This document shows positions 9,832-18,259 of a stretch of DNA of 64,000 nucleotides, in pieces. Made by a program: the position numbers and the translations under genes. Under the pieces are notes generated by a model. That model ran no database searches. It saw nothing but the letters and a program-made list of their open reading frames with translations, and had not been told where the DNA came from. This DNA is from an uncultured Myxococcales bacterium (GTDB taxonomy: Bacteria > Myxococcota_A > UBA9042), in NCBI GenBank assembly GCA_903924465.1, contig CAIYBN010000120.1, positions 62,001 through 126,000 of the forward strand, given 5' to 3'. Positions within the stretch are counted from its first letter, which is position 1, and each line of letters opens with the position of its first letter.

Positions 9832-11181
9832 TTGGATCCCTTGGCAGCCGTGGCAGAGTACCTGACCCGCAACACCGTGACGCGCAACATTGTCTACAAG
9901 ACCCTGGGGACGGTGGTCGAGAAGGCACTGAAGCTGCTGATTGTGCCGCTGATTGCCCGGACGCTGGGTGCCCGGGTCTATGGCCAATACAGCTATGCCG
10001 TGACGGTGGCCGCGCTGGCCGTGCAGATGACAGACCTGGGGCTCGGCCTGTTCATGGCGCGGGAAATTGCCCGGCATGACGCGCCGCCGGCCAAGCTGAT
10101 CGGCCAAATCCTGACGCTCAAGGGTGTGCTCGCGCTCGGCTACCTGGTGGTGATGGCCGGACTAACCTGGTGGCATTTCGCCGATCCGACGGCAGGCAAA
10201 GGCGCTGTACCGCGGCCGCATGCAGGCGCGCTCGCGTTCACCATCGCGCTCGTGGGACTCGCGGGGCTTGCGACGTCGGCGGTCGAGGCGATTTGGCAGG
10301 TCTTTCGCGGCGTGCAGCGGCTGGAATTGGAGGCCCGGTCGAGTAGCCTGTTCGCGGGCCTGCAGCTCATTGCGGTATTTGCAGCGGTGACGGCTGCGGC
10401 GAACTTGTGGCCGAACGGCAGCGATCTGAGCCTCACGATGGTGGCGATCGGCTGCGGCATGTCGCTGGCCGGTCTGGGCGGTGCCGCGCACGCGCTGTGG
10501 CTGATGAAGAAGGTCGTCACGCCCGAATACGGCTGGTCCCGCGACGCCATGGGGCGTTTTGTCGGCGAAGTGCTGCCGCTGGGCGTGGCCATCGTCGCGA
10601 GCCTCGTCTACTTCAAGATCGACGTGCTGATGCTGCGGGCGCTGCGCGGCGACGAAGAGACCGGCTGGTACAGTGCGGCTTACAAACAGCTTGAATATGC
10701 CAGCATCGTCCCGGCGATCCTGATGGCGGCGACGTTTCCGGCACTCAGCCAAACGGTCGTGAATGACCCGGTCCGCGCGTGGCATCTGCACAAGCGCACG
10801 CTGCTGGCCCTGGCCGGCGTCGGTTGCATCGGCGCGCTGATCCTGGGTGGCGCGCCCGCGCTGGTGATTCACTTGCTCTATGGCGAAGGCTTTGAGCCGT
10901 CGATCGCCATGCTGCGGATGCTCGCGCCATCGGTGATCCTGACGCTGGTGAACTACCTGGAGACCCATATGCTGGTGGCGCTCGGCTTGGTGGGGGAGCA
11001 GATGGCGTTCACGCTGGTGCTGGTCGTCGTCAACGTCGGCGCAAACTGGTTCCTGGTGCCGCGCTATGGCGGTATTGGCGCTGCGGTGGCCACCGCGCTG
11101 ACCGAGCTGGTGCTTCTCGGCTTTTGTGGCCCGCTGGTCTGGCGTGAGATGCACCGGCGCATGCGCGCGAGGCAGGCGTGA
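9832..11181 (+). CDS. Lipid-linked oligosaccharide flippase (Wzx/MATE-like)
   Basis: 449 residues, about 12-14 hydrophobic helices. The N-terminus VTRNIVYKTLGTVVEKALKLL followed by PLIARTLGARVYGQYSYAV is typical of the polysaccharide biosynthesis/flippase family (PF01943/PF13440), where the GxxxYGxY segment is conserved. No ATG is available; TTG at 9832 gives the longest form, and TTG at 9841 or GTG at 9850 are alternatives. It should move undecaprenyl-diphosphate-linked repeat units across the inner membrane. The stop overlaps the GTG of the next gene (GTGA). Confidence 0.88.
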   Translation: MDPLAAVAEYLTRNTVTRNIVYKTLGTVVEKALKLLIVPLIARTLGARVYGQYSYAVTVAALAVQMTDLGLGLFMAREIARHDAPPAKLIGQILTLKGVLALGYLVVMAGLTWWHFADPTAGKGAVPRPHAGALAFTIALVGLAGLATSAVEAIWQVFRGVQRLELEARSSSLFAGLQLIAVFAAVTAAANLWPNGSDLSLTMVAIGCGMSLAGLGGAAHALWLMKKVVTPEYGWSRDAMGRFVGEVLPLGVAIVASLVYFKIDVLMLRALRGDEETGWYSAAYKQLEYASIVPAILMAATFPALSQTVVNDPVRAWHLHKRTLLALAGVGCIGALILGGAPALVIHLLYGEGFEPSIAMLRMLAPSVILTLVNYLETHMLVALGLVGEQMAFTLVLVVVNVGANWFLVPRYGGIGAAVATALTELVLLGFCGPLVWREMHRRMRARQA

Positions 11182-12989
11182 ACCCGCGCACGGCGAACCA
11201 GTCGCCGGCGGCCATCGCCCAACGCTGTGCTGCTTTGGCCATGGCCGCGCTTCTGGCGTTTGGTCCTTGGGAATTTCGCGACGGCCTGCCGCTGCGTGGT
11301 CTCAACGTCTCCTTGCCGGAGATCCTGGCCGCCGTCGCCGCGCTGCTCGGCAGTATCGCCGTGCTGCTGAACGGACGCGATCCGCAGTTCCAAGCGCACG
11401 TGCGGCGCTCCCGCCCCGTGCTGCTGGTTCTTGCCGCCTGGGCCGTGCTGCATTTCGCCAGCCTGCTCTGGGCACCGCCGGACCATGGCCAGCCCGCGCC
11501 GATCGGCCTCATGCTCAAAGTCAGCCTGCGCACCGCCGGCATGGTCGTACTCGCGGGCATTGCGTGTTTGCTGAGTTTTCACGCGTCCTTCCAGCGCACC
11601 GTGCTCGGCGGCCTGCTGCTTGGCCTCGCGCTCCTGACCGGGCTGGGTCTGGTCGAACGCCGGCTTGGCCGCGAATTGGAGCCATTCCTGCGGCTCTTCC
11701 GCGACGAACCGACGTGGATGCTCGGCGAGCAGCGACTGGCCCTGCTGTTCTACCACGCCAACACAGCCGCAGCGTATTTTGAGCTGACGGCGCCCACACT
11801 TCTGGTCTTCACCGCGAGCCAATGGCGACATCGCTGGCTCCGCGCACCGCTGCTGCTGTGGCTGGCGACCGTCGCGGTCCTGCTGTCGCTGACGTATTCA
11901 CGCGCCGGATTTGGCGCGGCGGTCGCGGGCGCACTGCTGCTGACCGCCGTGGCGCTGCATACCCCGCCGCAGCATCGCTTCTGGCTGCGACTGCTGTCGG
12001 TCGGCTACGCCCTGACGGTGGTGATCGCGTACGCGGCCAATCCGGACATGCGCGCGCGGATCGGCCTGACGGAGCGCAGTTACCAAGCCTCGTACACCTT
12101 TGATCGCGCGTGCGTCGGTCAGCCGAACGAGCGGCTGAACGTCCCAGTGACCATCAAGAACTGGGGAGAATGGCCGCTGTCGAATGCGCAAGCGCCGGGC
12201 TCGGTCATGTACACGCTGCTGACGCCGATGGGCAAAATGTGGATGCAGGGCTGGGAAACGGTGCGCCTGCCGGAACTCAAGCACGGCGACCGGGCACAGG
12301 TGGTACTCCATCCGCAGCTGCCGGCCAAGCCGGGCGAGTACGTGCTGGCCGTGGATATCATCCGCGATGAAATCTTGCGGATTAGCGCGCTCGGCAATCC
12401 GATGGCGTGGCTGCGGTGTACCGTCCTTGCGCCGGACCAGAACGGCGCGGTGCTGCGAAAACACGGCGTCACCTTGGGACGCCCTTCGGACACCTCGTTC
12501 GTCAGCGTCTCGCGCGCGGCGGATTTGGAACGGCATCATTATTGGCGCGCGGCGTTGCTGCTCTTCGCCCGCCGGCCGTTTCTCGGCTATGGCGCCGATC
12601 GCTTCCATCTGGTGCACCGCGGCTGGGTGCCGGATGCCGGGTACGATGAGCGCGCCCGAGCACACTCCGTCGCAGCCGAGACGGCGGTCGATTTTGGCCT
12701 GCTGGGTTTGGCCGTGTTGGTCGCGCTTGTCTGGGTCACCGGCCGCCGTCTGTGGCTGATCCTGCGACGTGGTGTGTTGCCCGGAGATGCGCCGGCGTTG
12801 GCCGCGATGGCTGCGCTCGGTGGGCTTGCCGTGCACAGTCAGGTCGACTATTTTCTGGCCTACACGCAGGTCGCGGTCTTCGTTTGGCCGCTCCTCGGAC
12901 TGGCATGCGGCGCGCCGCTGACCACCGCAGACCCAGGAACCGCTGATGCCGCCGAACCCATCGGAACTGCAGATCACATTGAACGGTGA
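11178..12989 (+). CDS. O-antigen ligase / Wzy-like polymerase with an inserted soluble domain
   Basis: 603 residues from the GTG at 11178. About ten membrane helices. The Wzy_C/WaaL signature is present in two parts: LTYSRAGFGAA (about residues 238-248) before the periplasmic loop, and YGADRFHLVHRG to ARAHSVAAETAVDFGLLGL (about 471-511) after it, with the His of AHS in the usual place. Between them, residues about 300-420 form a beta-rich stretch (NVPVTIKNWGEWPLS, KPGEYVLAVDIIRDE) like an Ig/CARDB-type fold, much longer than the usual loop. Ligase versus polymerase cannot be decided. The last 44 bases overlap thiS. Confidence 0.8.
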   Translation: MNPRTANQSPAAIAQRCAALAMAALLAFGPWEFRDGLPLRGLNVSLPEILAAVAALLGSIAVLLNGRDPQFQAHVRRSRPVLLVLAAWAVLHFASLLWAPPDHGQPAPIGLMLKVSLRTAGMVVLAGIACLLSFHASFQRTVLGGLLLGLALLTGLGLVERRLGRELEPFLRLFRDEPTWMLGEQRLALLFYHANTAAAYFELTAPTLLVFTASQWRHRWLRAPLLLWLATVAVLLSLTYSRAGFGAAVAGALLLTAVALHTPPQHRFWLRLLSVGYALTVVIAYAANPDMRARIGLTERSYQASYTFDRACVGQPNERLNVPVTIKNWGEWPLSNAQAPGSVMYTLLTPMGKMWMQGWETVRLPELKHGDRAQVVLHPQLPAKPGEYVLAVDIIRDEILRISALGNPMAWLRCTVLAPDQNGAVLRKHGVTLGRPSDTSFVSVSRAADLERHHYWRAALLLFARRPFLGYGADRFHLVHRGWVPDAGYDERARAHSVAAETAVDFGLLGLAVLVALVWVTGRRLWLILRRGVLPGDAPALAAMAALGGLAVHSQVDYFLAYTQVAVFVWPLLGLACGAPLTTADPGTADAAEPIGTADHIER

Positions 12990-13170
12990 GCCGCGAACGG
13001 TGCCTGCGGGCGGTAGCATCGCGGACTTGCTGGTGTCGCTCCACGTGGCACGCGAAACGGTGGCCGTCGAGCGCAATCGGGATGTGGTCCGGCGTAGCGA
13101 TCACGCGACGACGCCCGTGCAGGACGGCGATGTGATCGAACTCGTGCAATTTGTCGGTGGCGGCCTGTAG
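12946..13170 (+). CDS. thiS: ThiS sulfur-carrier protein
   Basis: 74 residues, ubiquitin-like beta-grasp: ITLNGEPRTVPAGGSIADLL, VAVERNRDVVRR and GDVIELVQFVGGG. ThiS carries sulfur as a C-terminal thiocarboxylate for thiazole formation in thiamine synthesis, working with ThiF and ThiG. The chain ends Gly-Gly-Gly-Leu rather than on the glycine pair, so the terminal Leu would have to be removed or tolerated. The start lies 44 bases inside the preceding ligase gene; later starts would cut off the first strand. thiG follows 12 bases after the stop. Confidence 0.85.
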   Translation: MPPNPSELQITLNGEPRTVPAGGSIADLLVSLHVARETVAVERNRDVVRRSDHATTPVQDGDVIELVQFVGGGL

Positions 13171-13182
13171 CGCAAAGAAGGA

Positions 13183-13986
13183 ATGGCGATGACGAATCAG
13201 GACTGGACACCGCAGGGTGACACATGGGAGCTGGCCGGCCGCACGTTTGCCTCGCGGCTGCTGGTCGGGACAGGCAAATACCCTTCGCTGGAAGTGCAAA
13301 GCGAGGCGATTCTGCGCTCAGGTGCGGAGATCGTGACGGTCGCGGTGCGGCGCGTCGATCTGACCGGCAAGACCGGACCGACGGTGTTGGACGCGCTGGA
13401 CCGCAAGCGGCACACGCTGTTGCCGAACACGGCTGGCTGCTATTCGGCGGATGAAGCGGTGCGGACGGCGCGCTTGGCGCGTGAAGTCGGCATGGGGGAT
13501 TTCATCAAGCTGGAAGTCATCGGCGACCCGCTGACGTTGTTTCCGGACAACCAAGCGACGCTCGTGGCCGCGAAGATTCTGGTCGCCGAAGGATTTTCCG
13601 TGCTGCCGTACTGCAGTGACGACCCGATCGTCTGCCTGAGATTGGCGGAAGCCGGCTGCGTCGCAGTGATGCCACTGGGCGCGCCGATCGGCTCGGGGTT
13701 GGGCATCCGCAATCCATACAACCTCAAAATCATTCTGGAGCAAGCCAAGGTGCCGGTGCTCGTCGACGCAGGCGTCGGCACCGCATCTGACGCGGCGATC
13801 GCGCTGGAGTTGGGTTGCACCGCGGTGCTGATGAACACGGCCATCGCGAGCGCCCAGCAGCCCGTGGCGATGGCGATCGCGATGCGTCAGGCCGTGGAAG
13901 CGGGTCGCTTGGCCTTTCGCGCGGGCCGGATGGAGAAGCGCTTGTATGCCAATGCGTCCAGCCCGATCACCGGACTCATCGGCTGA
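13183..13986 (+). CDS. thiG: Thiazole synthase
   Basis: 267 residues, TIM barrel. Seen: [10 protein letters not shown] at the first strand, [26 protein letters not shown] with the Schiff-base Lys at residue 109, [33 protein letters not shown] and LMNTAIA. It condenses 1-deoxy-xylulose-5-phosphate, dehydroglycine and ThiS-thiocarboxylate sulfur into the thiazole phosphate. ATG at 13183, with 13189 possible. The stop shares one base with the next ATG (TGATG), so the third thiamine gene is translationally coupled. Confidence 0.97.
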   Translation: MAMTNQDWTPQGDTWELAGRTFASRLLVGTGKYPSLEVQSEAILRSGAEIVTVAVRRVDLTGKTGPTVLDALDRKRHTLLPNTAGCYSADEAVRTARLAREVGMGDFIKLEVIGDPLTLFPDNQATLVAAKILVAEGFSVLPYCSDDPIVCLRLAEAGCVAVMPLGAPIGSGLGIRNPYNLKIILEQAKVPVLVDAGVGTASDAAIALELGCTAVLMNTAIASAQQPVAMAIAMRQAVEAGRLAFRAGRMEKRLYANASSPITGLIG

Positions 13987-14687
13987 TGGCGCCGCCGCGG
14001 CTGCTGGCCATTGCGCCGGAGGGGTGGCACGCTGACCGCGATTTTGCGCGACAGCTGATCGCGTTTCGCCACGCCACGGAGCCGCTCGGTAGTTCCGTCG
14101 CCGTGTATTTGCGCGCCCACGGTTGGACCACAGCGCAGTGGCTCCAGCGGCTGGCGGCGCTCGCCCGGCCGACCGAGCTGCGCATCGGCATCACCTTGCC
14201 CATCGACGCACAGTTGCCCGAGGAGAGCGAACAGCTCAGCGATGCGGGCGTTGATTTTGTCCACCTGACGGAACGCGACGCGGATCGGCCCATGGAAGCC
14301 TGGCGGCCTTTGCATTTGAGCCGCGTGTGCCACGACCCGCGAGACGCGCGGCGTCGGTTGCTGCTTGGCGCGGATTGGCTCGTGGTCTCTCCGATTTTTG
14401 CAACGCCTTCCAAGGCCGACGCCGTTCCCCTGGGCAGCGCGGGCTTGGCCCAAGCAACGGATGCCGCGCCTGGACGCGTCGTGGCCCTGGGCGGAATCAC
14501 CCCAGACAACGCCGCTACATGCCTTGCGACCGGCGCGGTCGGCATCGCGGTGCAACGGACCGCTTGGTCAAATGCCGCAACGCTCACGAGATCGTTGCAG
14601 CCGCTTGACGGAACCCCGTTGCTTGACGACGATAGCAGCGCCGAAAGCGCCCGCAGCCTCCCTGCGCGCGACGGCTTGGCGGTGTGA
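13986..14687 (+). CDS. ThiE/TenI-family protein, probably TenI-like
   Basis: 233 residues from the ATG at 13986. The last three strands of the ThiE/TenI barrel are clear: ADWLVVSPIFATPSK, VVALGGITPDNA and VGIAVQRTAW (phosphate-binding Gly region). The usual ThiE motif HLGQxD is replaced by VHLTERD, and the N-terminal pyrimidine-site residues are not obvious, so a TenI-like thiazole tautomerase role is at least as likely as thiamine-phosphate synthase. Coupled to thiG. The C-terminal 30 residues are low-complexity. No TPP riboswitch can stand in front of these genes, since they begin within coding sequence. Confidence 0.7.
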   Translation: MAPPRLLAIAPEGWHADRDFARQLIAFRHATEPLGSSVAVYLRAHGWTTAQWLQRLAALARPTELRIGITLPIDAQLPEESEQLSDAGVDFVHLTERDADRPMEAWRPLHLSRVCHDPRDARRRLLLGADWLVVSPIFATPSKADAVPLGSAGLAQATDAAPGRVVALGGITPDNAATCLATGAVGIAVQRTAWSNAATLTRSLQPLDGTPLLDDDSSAESARSLPARDGLAV

Positions 14688-14804
14688 TGCGAGGGTAGGC
14701 GCGCACGGCGCCAAAAGCGGTGGTAGGCTGCGTGATCGCTGCACAGAGACACCACCAGAACGACCGAGACGCGACCACGACGACACAGACGATACGGAGC
14801 CGGC

Positions 14805-16811
14805 ATGTTCGCCATTACGATTCGAGAACGAAGTGGTCAGGTCTACACCTTCCATTTCGACAAACCGGAAGTCCTGATCGGCCGCGTCAAAGGCAATGAC
14901 GTCATTTTGCCCAAGCAAAATATTTCCAAGCGCCACGCGCTGGTCCGCGTCAACGGCCCGCGTTTTGTCATTGAAGACTTTGGCTCGACCAACGGCACGT
15001 ACGTGAACGGCCACCGCATCAGCGGCGCGGTGGAGATCGGCGCCGATGACAAAGTGTATCTCGGCGATTTTGTGATGAATTTCGTCGATCTGTCAAACGC
15101 CGATCTGGCGTCCGCGCCGGAATTGCCGCAGCAACTGCCGATTACGAACAACGAGTTGGCGCCCGGGGCCATCGCGGAACCTGCTGCTGAGCCACGGGGT
15201 CGCAAAGCGCGTGCCGGCGCGGCGGATGTCGAGGACGTGGGCGCGACGCGTTTTGACATGGGCGACAACGATGTATTGGCCGCAGCGCTGGCCGAAGCGA
15301 GCGACGAGCCGCTGGCCAACGCGACGCTCGTGGGTTCGCCAGAAATGGCCGCCTTGCTGAGCCAACTCGATGCCAAAGGCAACGACGCGGCGCAGGAGTC
15401 TCCGCCGATTCCCGACGATTGGGAAAGCGCGCTGATGGCACCGCCAGAGCCGACGCCCGATGCCAAACCGGCTGAGCCAGCGATCCAAGCCGCACCGGCG
15501 GCGCCGATTGCCGAATCCGCGCGGCGGACGATCATTCCGCCCTTGGGTCCGCTGCCGCGCATGACGGGTTCGGTTGTGCCGCTGCCGGCGTTCGAGTTGG
15601 GCTCGCGCGCGCCGACCTCGCCGGCGGTGCCGATGGAAATGCCAAAGTCTGATCCGCAATACTTTGAGGATCTGGCGGCACTCTACCGCGCCGCGCTGCG
15701 CGATCTGCGACCGGCGATTCCGCAGGACGCGTCGGCGATGTCGGACACAGAATGGGCGGAAATGGAAGACCGCGTGGTCGCATTTGTGGACGCGGCGGAA
15801 CGGCGGGGTGAGCTGACCGGCGACATGGACATCGCGCAGATGAAGCGCGATTTGATTTACGAATTGGCGGGCTTGGGACCGCTGGAGCCGATTCTGGACG
15901 ATCCGTCCGTCGAGTCGATCGAGGTCAACCACGCGGCGCAGCTGTTCGTGTTCCGCAACGGTCGGCGCGAAGCGGTCGCGGAGCGATTTTCCTGTCAGCC
16001 GGCGTTGTCGGCCGCGGTTGATCGCCTGGTGCGCGCGACAGGGCTCGTACGCGGGCCGAGCGATCAGCACGTGGAAGGGACGTTGGTCGATGGTACAACG
16101 GTGCGCATCGTGTGGCCGCCGCTGTGTCCGAGCGGGCCCACCGTGCTGCTGCGCAAGCCGCGGGTCCATGCGCCCACCATCGATGAACTCGTCGACCGGG
16201 GCAACATCACGCCACACGCCGCGGCGTGCCTGAAATACCTCGTACGTTCGCAACGTTCCATCGCGATCTGTGGCTGGCCGCACGCCGGTCGCCGCACGGT
16301 GATGAATGCGCTGGCGTTGCTGATCGGCAAGGAAGCCCGGCTGGTGGTCTGCGAGGACGGTCGCCGCTTGCGGTTGCCGCATGAGCATGTCGTCCGTCTC
16401 GATGCAGCGGCGCACGACAGCGGAACGCCGATCCTGGACATCGCGCGCAAGCTGGTGCCGGACTGGCTGCTGATCGGCGAAGGCGCTGGCGTCGATTTTG
16501 CTGCGTTGGTGAGCGCGGCAACCGATGAAGGCCTGCCGCCGTGGATCGCGACCTTCTACATTGGCCCGCGCTCTGCCGGTTTCCTGCGTCATGCCGTGAA
16601 TGCGTTGTGCGTCCGCCATCCCGGCGTGTCCTCCGACGTCGGCGCGGCCCGCATCGCGGGGGCCTTTGAAGGAGTGGCGTCCTTCTCCTGGTTGGATGGC
16701 AAGCCCGTCCTCGATCGCGTCGAGTTGGTCGGCTATGGCACGGATCAATTGGATTTGACGCAGATTGCTTGGGAAGATCTGCCCGAAGATCTGCGTCCGG
16801 CGCGCGTTTGA
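14805..16811 (+). CDS. FHA domain fused to a degenerate CpaF/TadA-like secretion ATPase
   Basis: 668 residues. Residues about 1-95 are an intact FHA phosphopeptide-binding domain (VLIGRVKGNDVILP, ISKRHALV, DFGSTNGTYVNGHRI). Residues about 100-280 are an Ala/Pro/Asp-rich linker. Residues about 285-650 have the CpaF layout: LGPLEPILDDPSVESIEVN, LVRATGLVRGPSDQHVEGTLVDG, VLLRKPRVHAPTIDELVDRG. The P-loop is broken: residues 490-498 read GWPHAGRRT, with Arg-Arg where GK[S/T] should be. The Walker B/Arg region is LLIGEGAGVD instead of IIVGEVRGGE, and the HAN box is missing (TFYIGPRS). It is therefore probably not an ATPase but a phosphothreonine-recruited scaffold. No tad pilus genes are nearby. The next gene is another FHA protein. 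Confidence 0.8.
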   Translation: MFAITIRERSGQVYTFHFDKPEVLIGRVKGNDVILPKQNISKRHALVRVNGPRFVIEDFGSTNGTYVNGHRISGAVEIGADDKVYLGDFVMNFVDLSNADLASAPELPQQLPITNNELAPGAIAEPAAEPRGRKARAGAADVEDVGATRFDMGDNDVLAAALAEASDEPLANATLVGSPEMAALLSQLDAKGNDAAQESPPIPDDWESALMAPPEPTPDAKPAEPAIQAAPAAPIAESARRTIIPPLGPLPRMTGSVVPLPAFELGSRAPTSPAVPMEMPKSDPQYFEDLAALYRAALRDLRPAIPQDASAMSDTEWAEMEDRVVAFVDAAERRGELTGDMDIAQMKRDLIYELAGLGPLEPILDDPSVESIEVNHAAQLFVFRNGRREAVAERFSCQPALSAAVDRLVRATGLVRGPSDQHVEGTLVDGTTVRIVWPPLCPSGPTVLLRKPRVHAPTIDELVDRGNITPHAAACLKYLVRSQRSIAICGWPHAGRRTVMNALALLIGKEARLVVCEDGRRLRLPHEHVVRLDAAAHDSGTPILDIARKLVPDWLLIGEGAGVDFAALVSAATDEGLPPWIATFYIGPRSAGFLRHAVNALCVRHPGVSSDVGAARIAGAFEGVASFSWLDGKPVLDRVELVGYGTDQLDLTQIAWEDLPEDLRPARV

Positions 16812-16852
16812 GAGCAAGACCACGCTTTGGCTCGTTCAGGATGAGGTGAGAC

Positions 16853-18232
16853 GTGTTCACGCTCATCATTGAAGACAAACAAGGCATCGTTGTCGACGAA
16901 TATTCGTTTGAGGACGGCGAGTTCATCATTGGCCGCAGCCATCAGGCGGATATTGTCCTCCAATCCGACAATGTCTCACGACGTCACGCCCGATTGTTCA
17001 CCCAAGACGGCAAGTGCTTCGTTGAGGATCTGAAAGCCGCCAACGGCATCTGGCTGAACGGCAAGCGCATTCACAACACGTCCGAATTGCCGAAATCTTC
17101 GCAGCTGCGGATCGGCGATTTCTTCCTGCATCTGGAAGGCGCGTCCCAGCCGCGCACGGTCACGCAAGTCGTCTACGGTCGGCTCATGCCGGCAGCGGGC
17201 AGCGTTGGCGTACCCACCGACCTCGCGCAGGCCAGCATCCTGGTCGGGCGCGGCAAGGACTGTGGCATCGTACTGCACGACGTGTCCGTCTCACGCATCC
17301 ACGCCAAGATCGCGCGGCTGCAAGATGGACGGGTTTGCGTTGAGGATCTGCGCAGTTCCAACGGCACGTTTGTCAACGACCGCCGCATCGAGAATCAGCA
17401 ACTGGCGCACGGTGACCGCGTGCGCTTTGGGACCGTAGCCTTCGTGTTTCAGCTCGACGGCGTGCCCGCGACGGAGACCGAGGATCTGCGCGACGCCGGG
17501 CAAGGCGGACGGCTGATTCCGCCGCCGGCAGGACCACGCAATTGGGGCGCTCAGTTGCAGGCGCATTCCACTGTCGCCGATCCAACCGCACCGTCCGCCC
17601 TGCTGGAACCGCCGCGCTCCGTTCTGCCGCAGATTGCGCTGGTGGCCGTGATTGCGGTGGCAGCGGTGTGCCTCATCGTTCTGGTGGGCATCGTCTACGA
17701 TAAGTGGATGGCGGCCCACCCGGCGGTGGCGCCCCAGGTCGCGCCGGAACGACATGCGCCCGCGCGGGACGTCGCGCCGACGCAGCCGCTGGACCGCGGT
17801 GAATTTGACCTGTTCGTGACCCGCGGCCAGGACGCCGTCGCGCGCCGGCAGTGGGATGAAGCGCAGGATCTGTTCGGCAAGGCTCGGAAACTCGACACGA
17901 TTCACCCGCGGCCGATTGAGGCGCTCAATCTCATCAACCGCGAGAAGCGCAACGGCGCGAAGTTCTCGCAAGCGGAAGCTGCGTTCGCCAAGCGCGACTA
18001 CGATGCGGCGATTCAGGCCAACAAGTCGATTTCCCAGGATTCCGTGTACCGGCCGGACGCCAACACCGCGCTGGAGGCGATTGCCGGGCTCCTGGAAATG
18101 GACGGCGATGCGGCGTGCCTGGCCAAGGATTGGCTCAGGTGCCAGAACCTGTACTTGACGGCGATGTCGACGGATTTTGCGAAGCCGGAAGTGAGTGCCA
18201 AGTATGCGAAGGCGATGAAGAAACATCGCTAA
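16853..18232 (+). CDS. Double-FHA membrane protein with TPR-like tail
   Basis: 459 residues, GTG start at 16853, 41 bases after the FHA-CpaF gene. First FHA about residues 1-100 (FIIGRSHQADIVLQ, VSRRHARL, AANGIWLNGKRI); second about 105-205 (ILVGRGKDCGIVLHD, VSRIHAKI, RSSNGTFVNDRRI). A Pro-rich linker leads to one membrane helix near residues 258-283 (IALVAVIAVAAVCLIVLVGI). The remaining 170 residues are helical repeats resembling TPR/Sel1 (WDEAQDLFGKARKL, AAFAKRDYDAAIQ) and would lie outside the cytoplasm. It fits a receptor that links kinase signals inside to an envelope partner. Function unknown. Confidence 0.82.
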   Translation: MFTLIIEDKQGIVVDEYSFEDGEFIIGRSHQADIVLQSDNVSRRHARLFTQDGKCFVEDLKAANGIWLNGKRIHNTSELPKSSQLRIGDFFLHLEGASQPRTVTQVVYGRLMPAAGSVGVPTDLAQASILVGRGKDCGIVLHDVSVSRIHAKIARLQDGRVCVEDLRSSNGTFVNDRRIENQQLAHGDRVRFGTVAFVFQLDGVPATETEDLRDAGQGGRLIPPPAGPRNWGAQLQAHSTVADPTAPSALLEPPRSVLPQIALVAVIAVAAVCLIVLVGIVYDKWMAAHPAVAPQVAPERHAPARDVAPTQPLDRGEFDLFVTRGQDAVARRQWDEAQDLFGKARKLDTIHPRPIEALNLINREKRNGAKFSQAEAAFAKRDYDAAIQANKSISQDSVYRPDANTALEAIAGLLEMDGDAACLAKDWLRCQNLYLTAMSTDFAKPEVSAKYAKAMKKHR

Positions 18233-18259
18233 CGCGCGCCACCTGGGGAGGGGGCCGCC

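Noticed and set aside
12900..13000. Possible TPP riboswitch before thiS.
   Set aside because: The region is coding for the ligase and has no CUGAGA/thi-box elements.
14022..14050. Sigma-54 promoter (TGGCAC...TTGC) in the thiE/tenI-like gene.
   Set aside because: The spacing between TGGCAC and TTGC is too long, and it lies inside a coding region.
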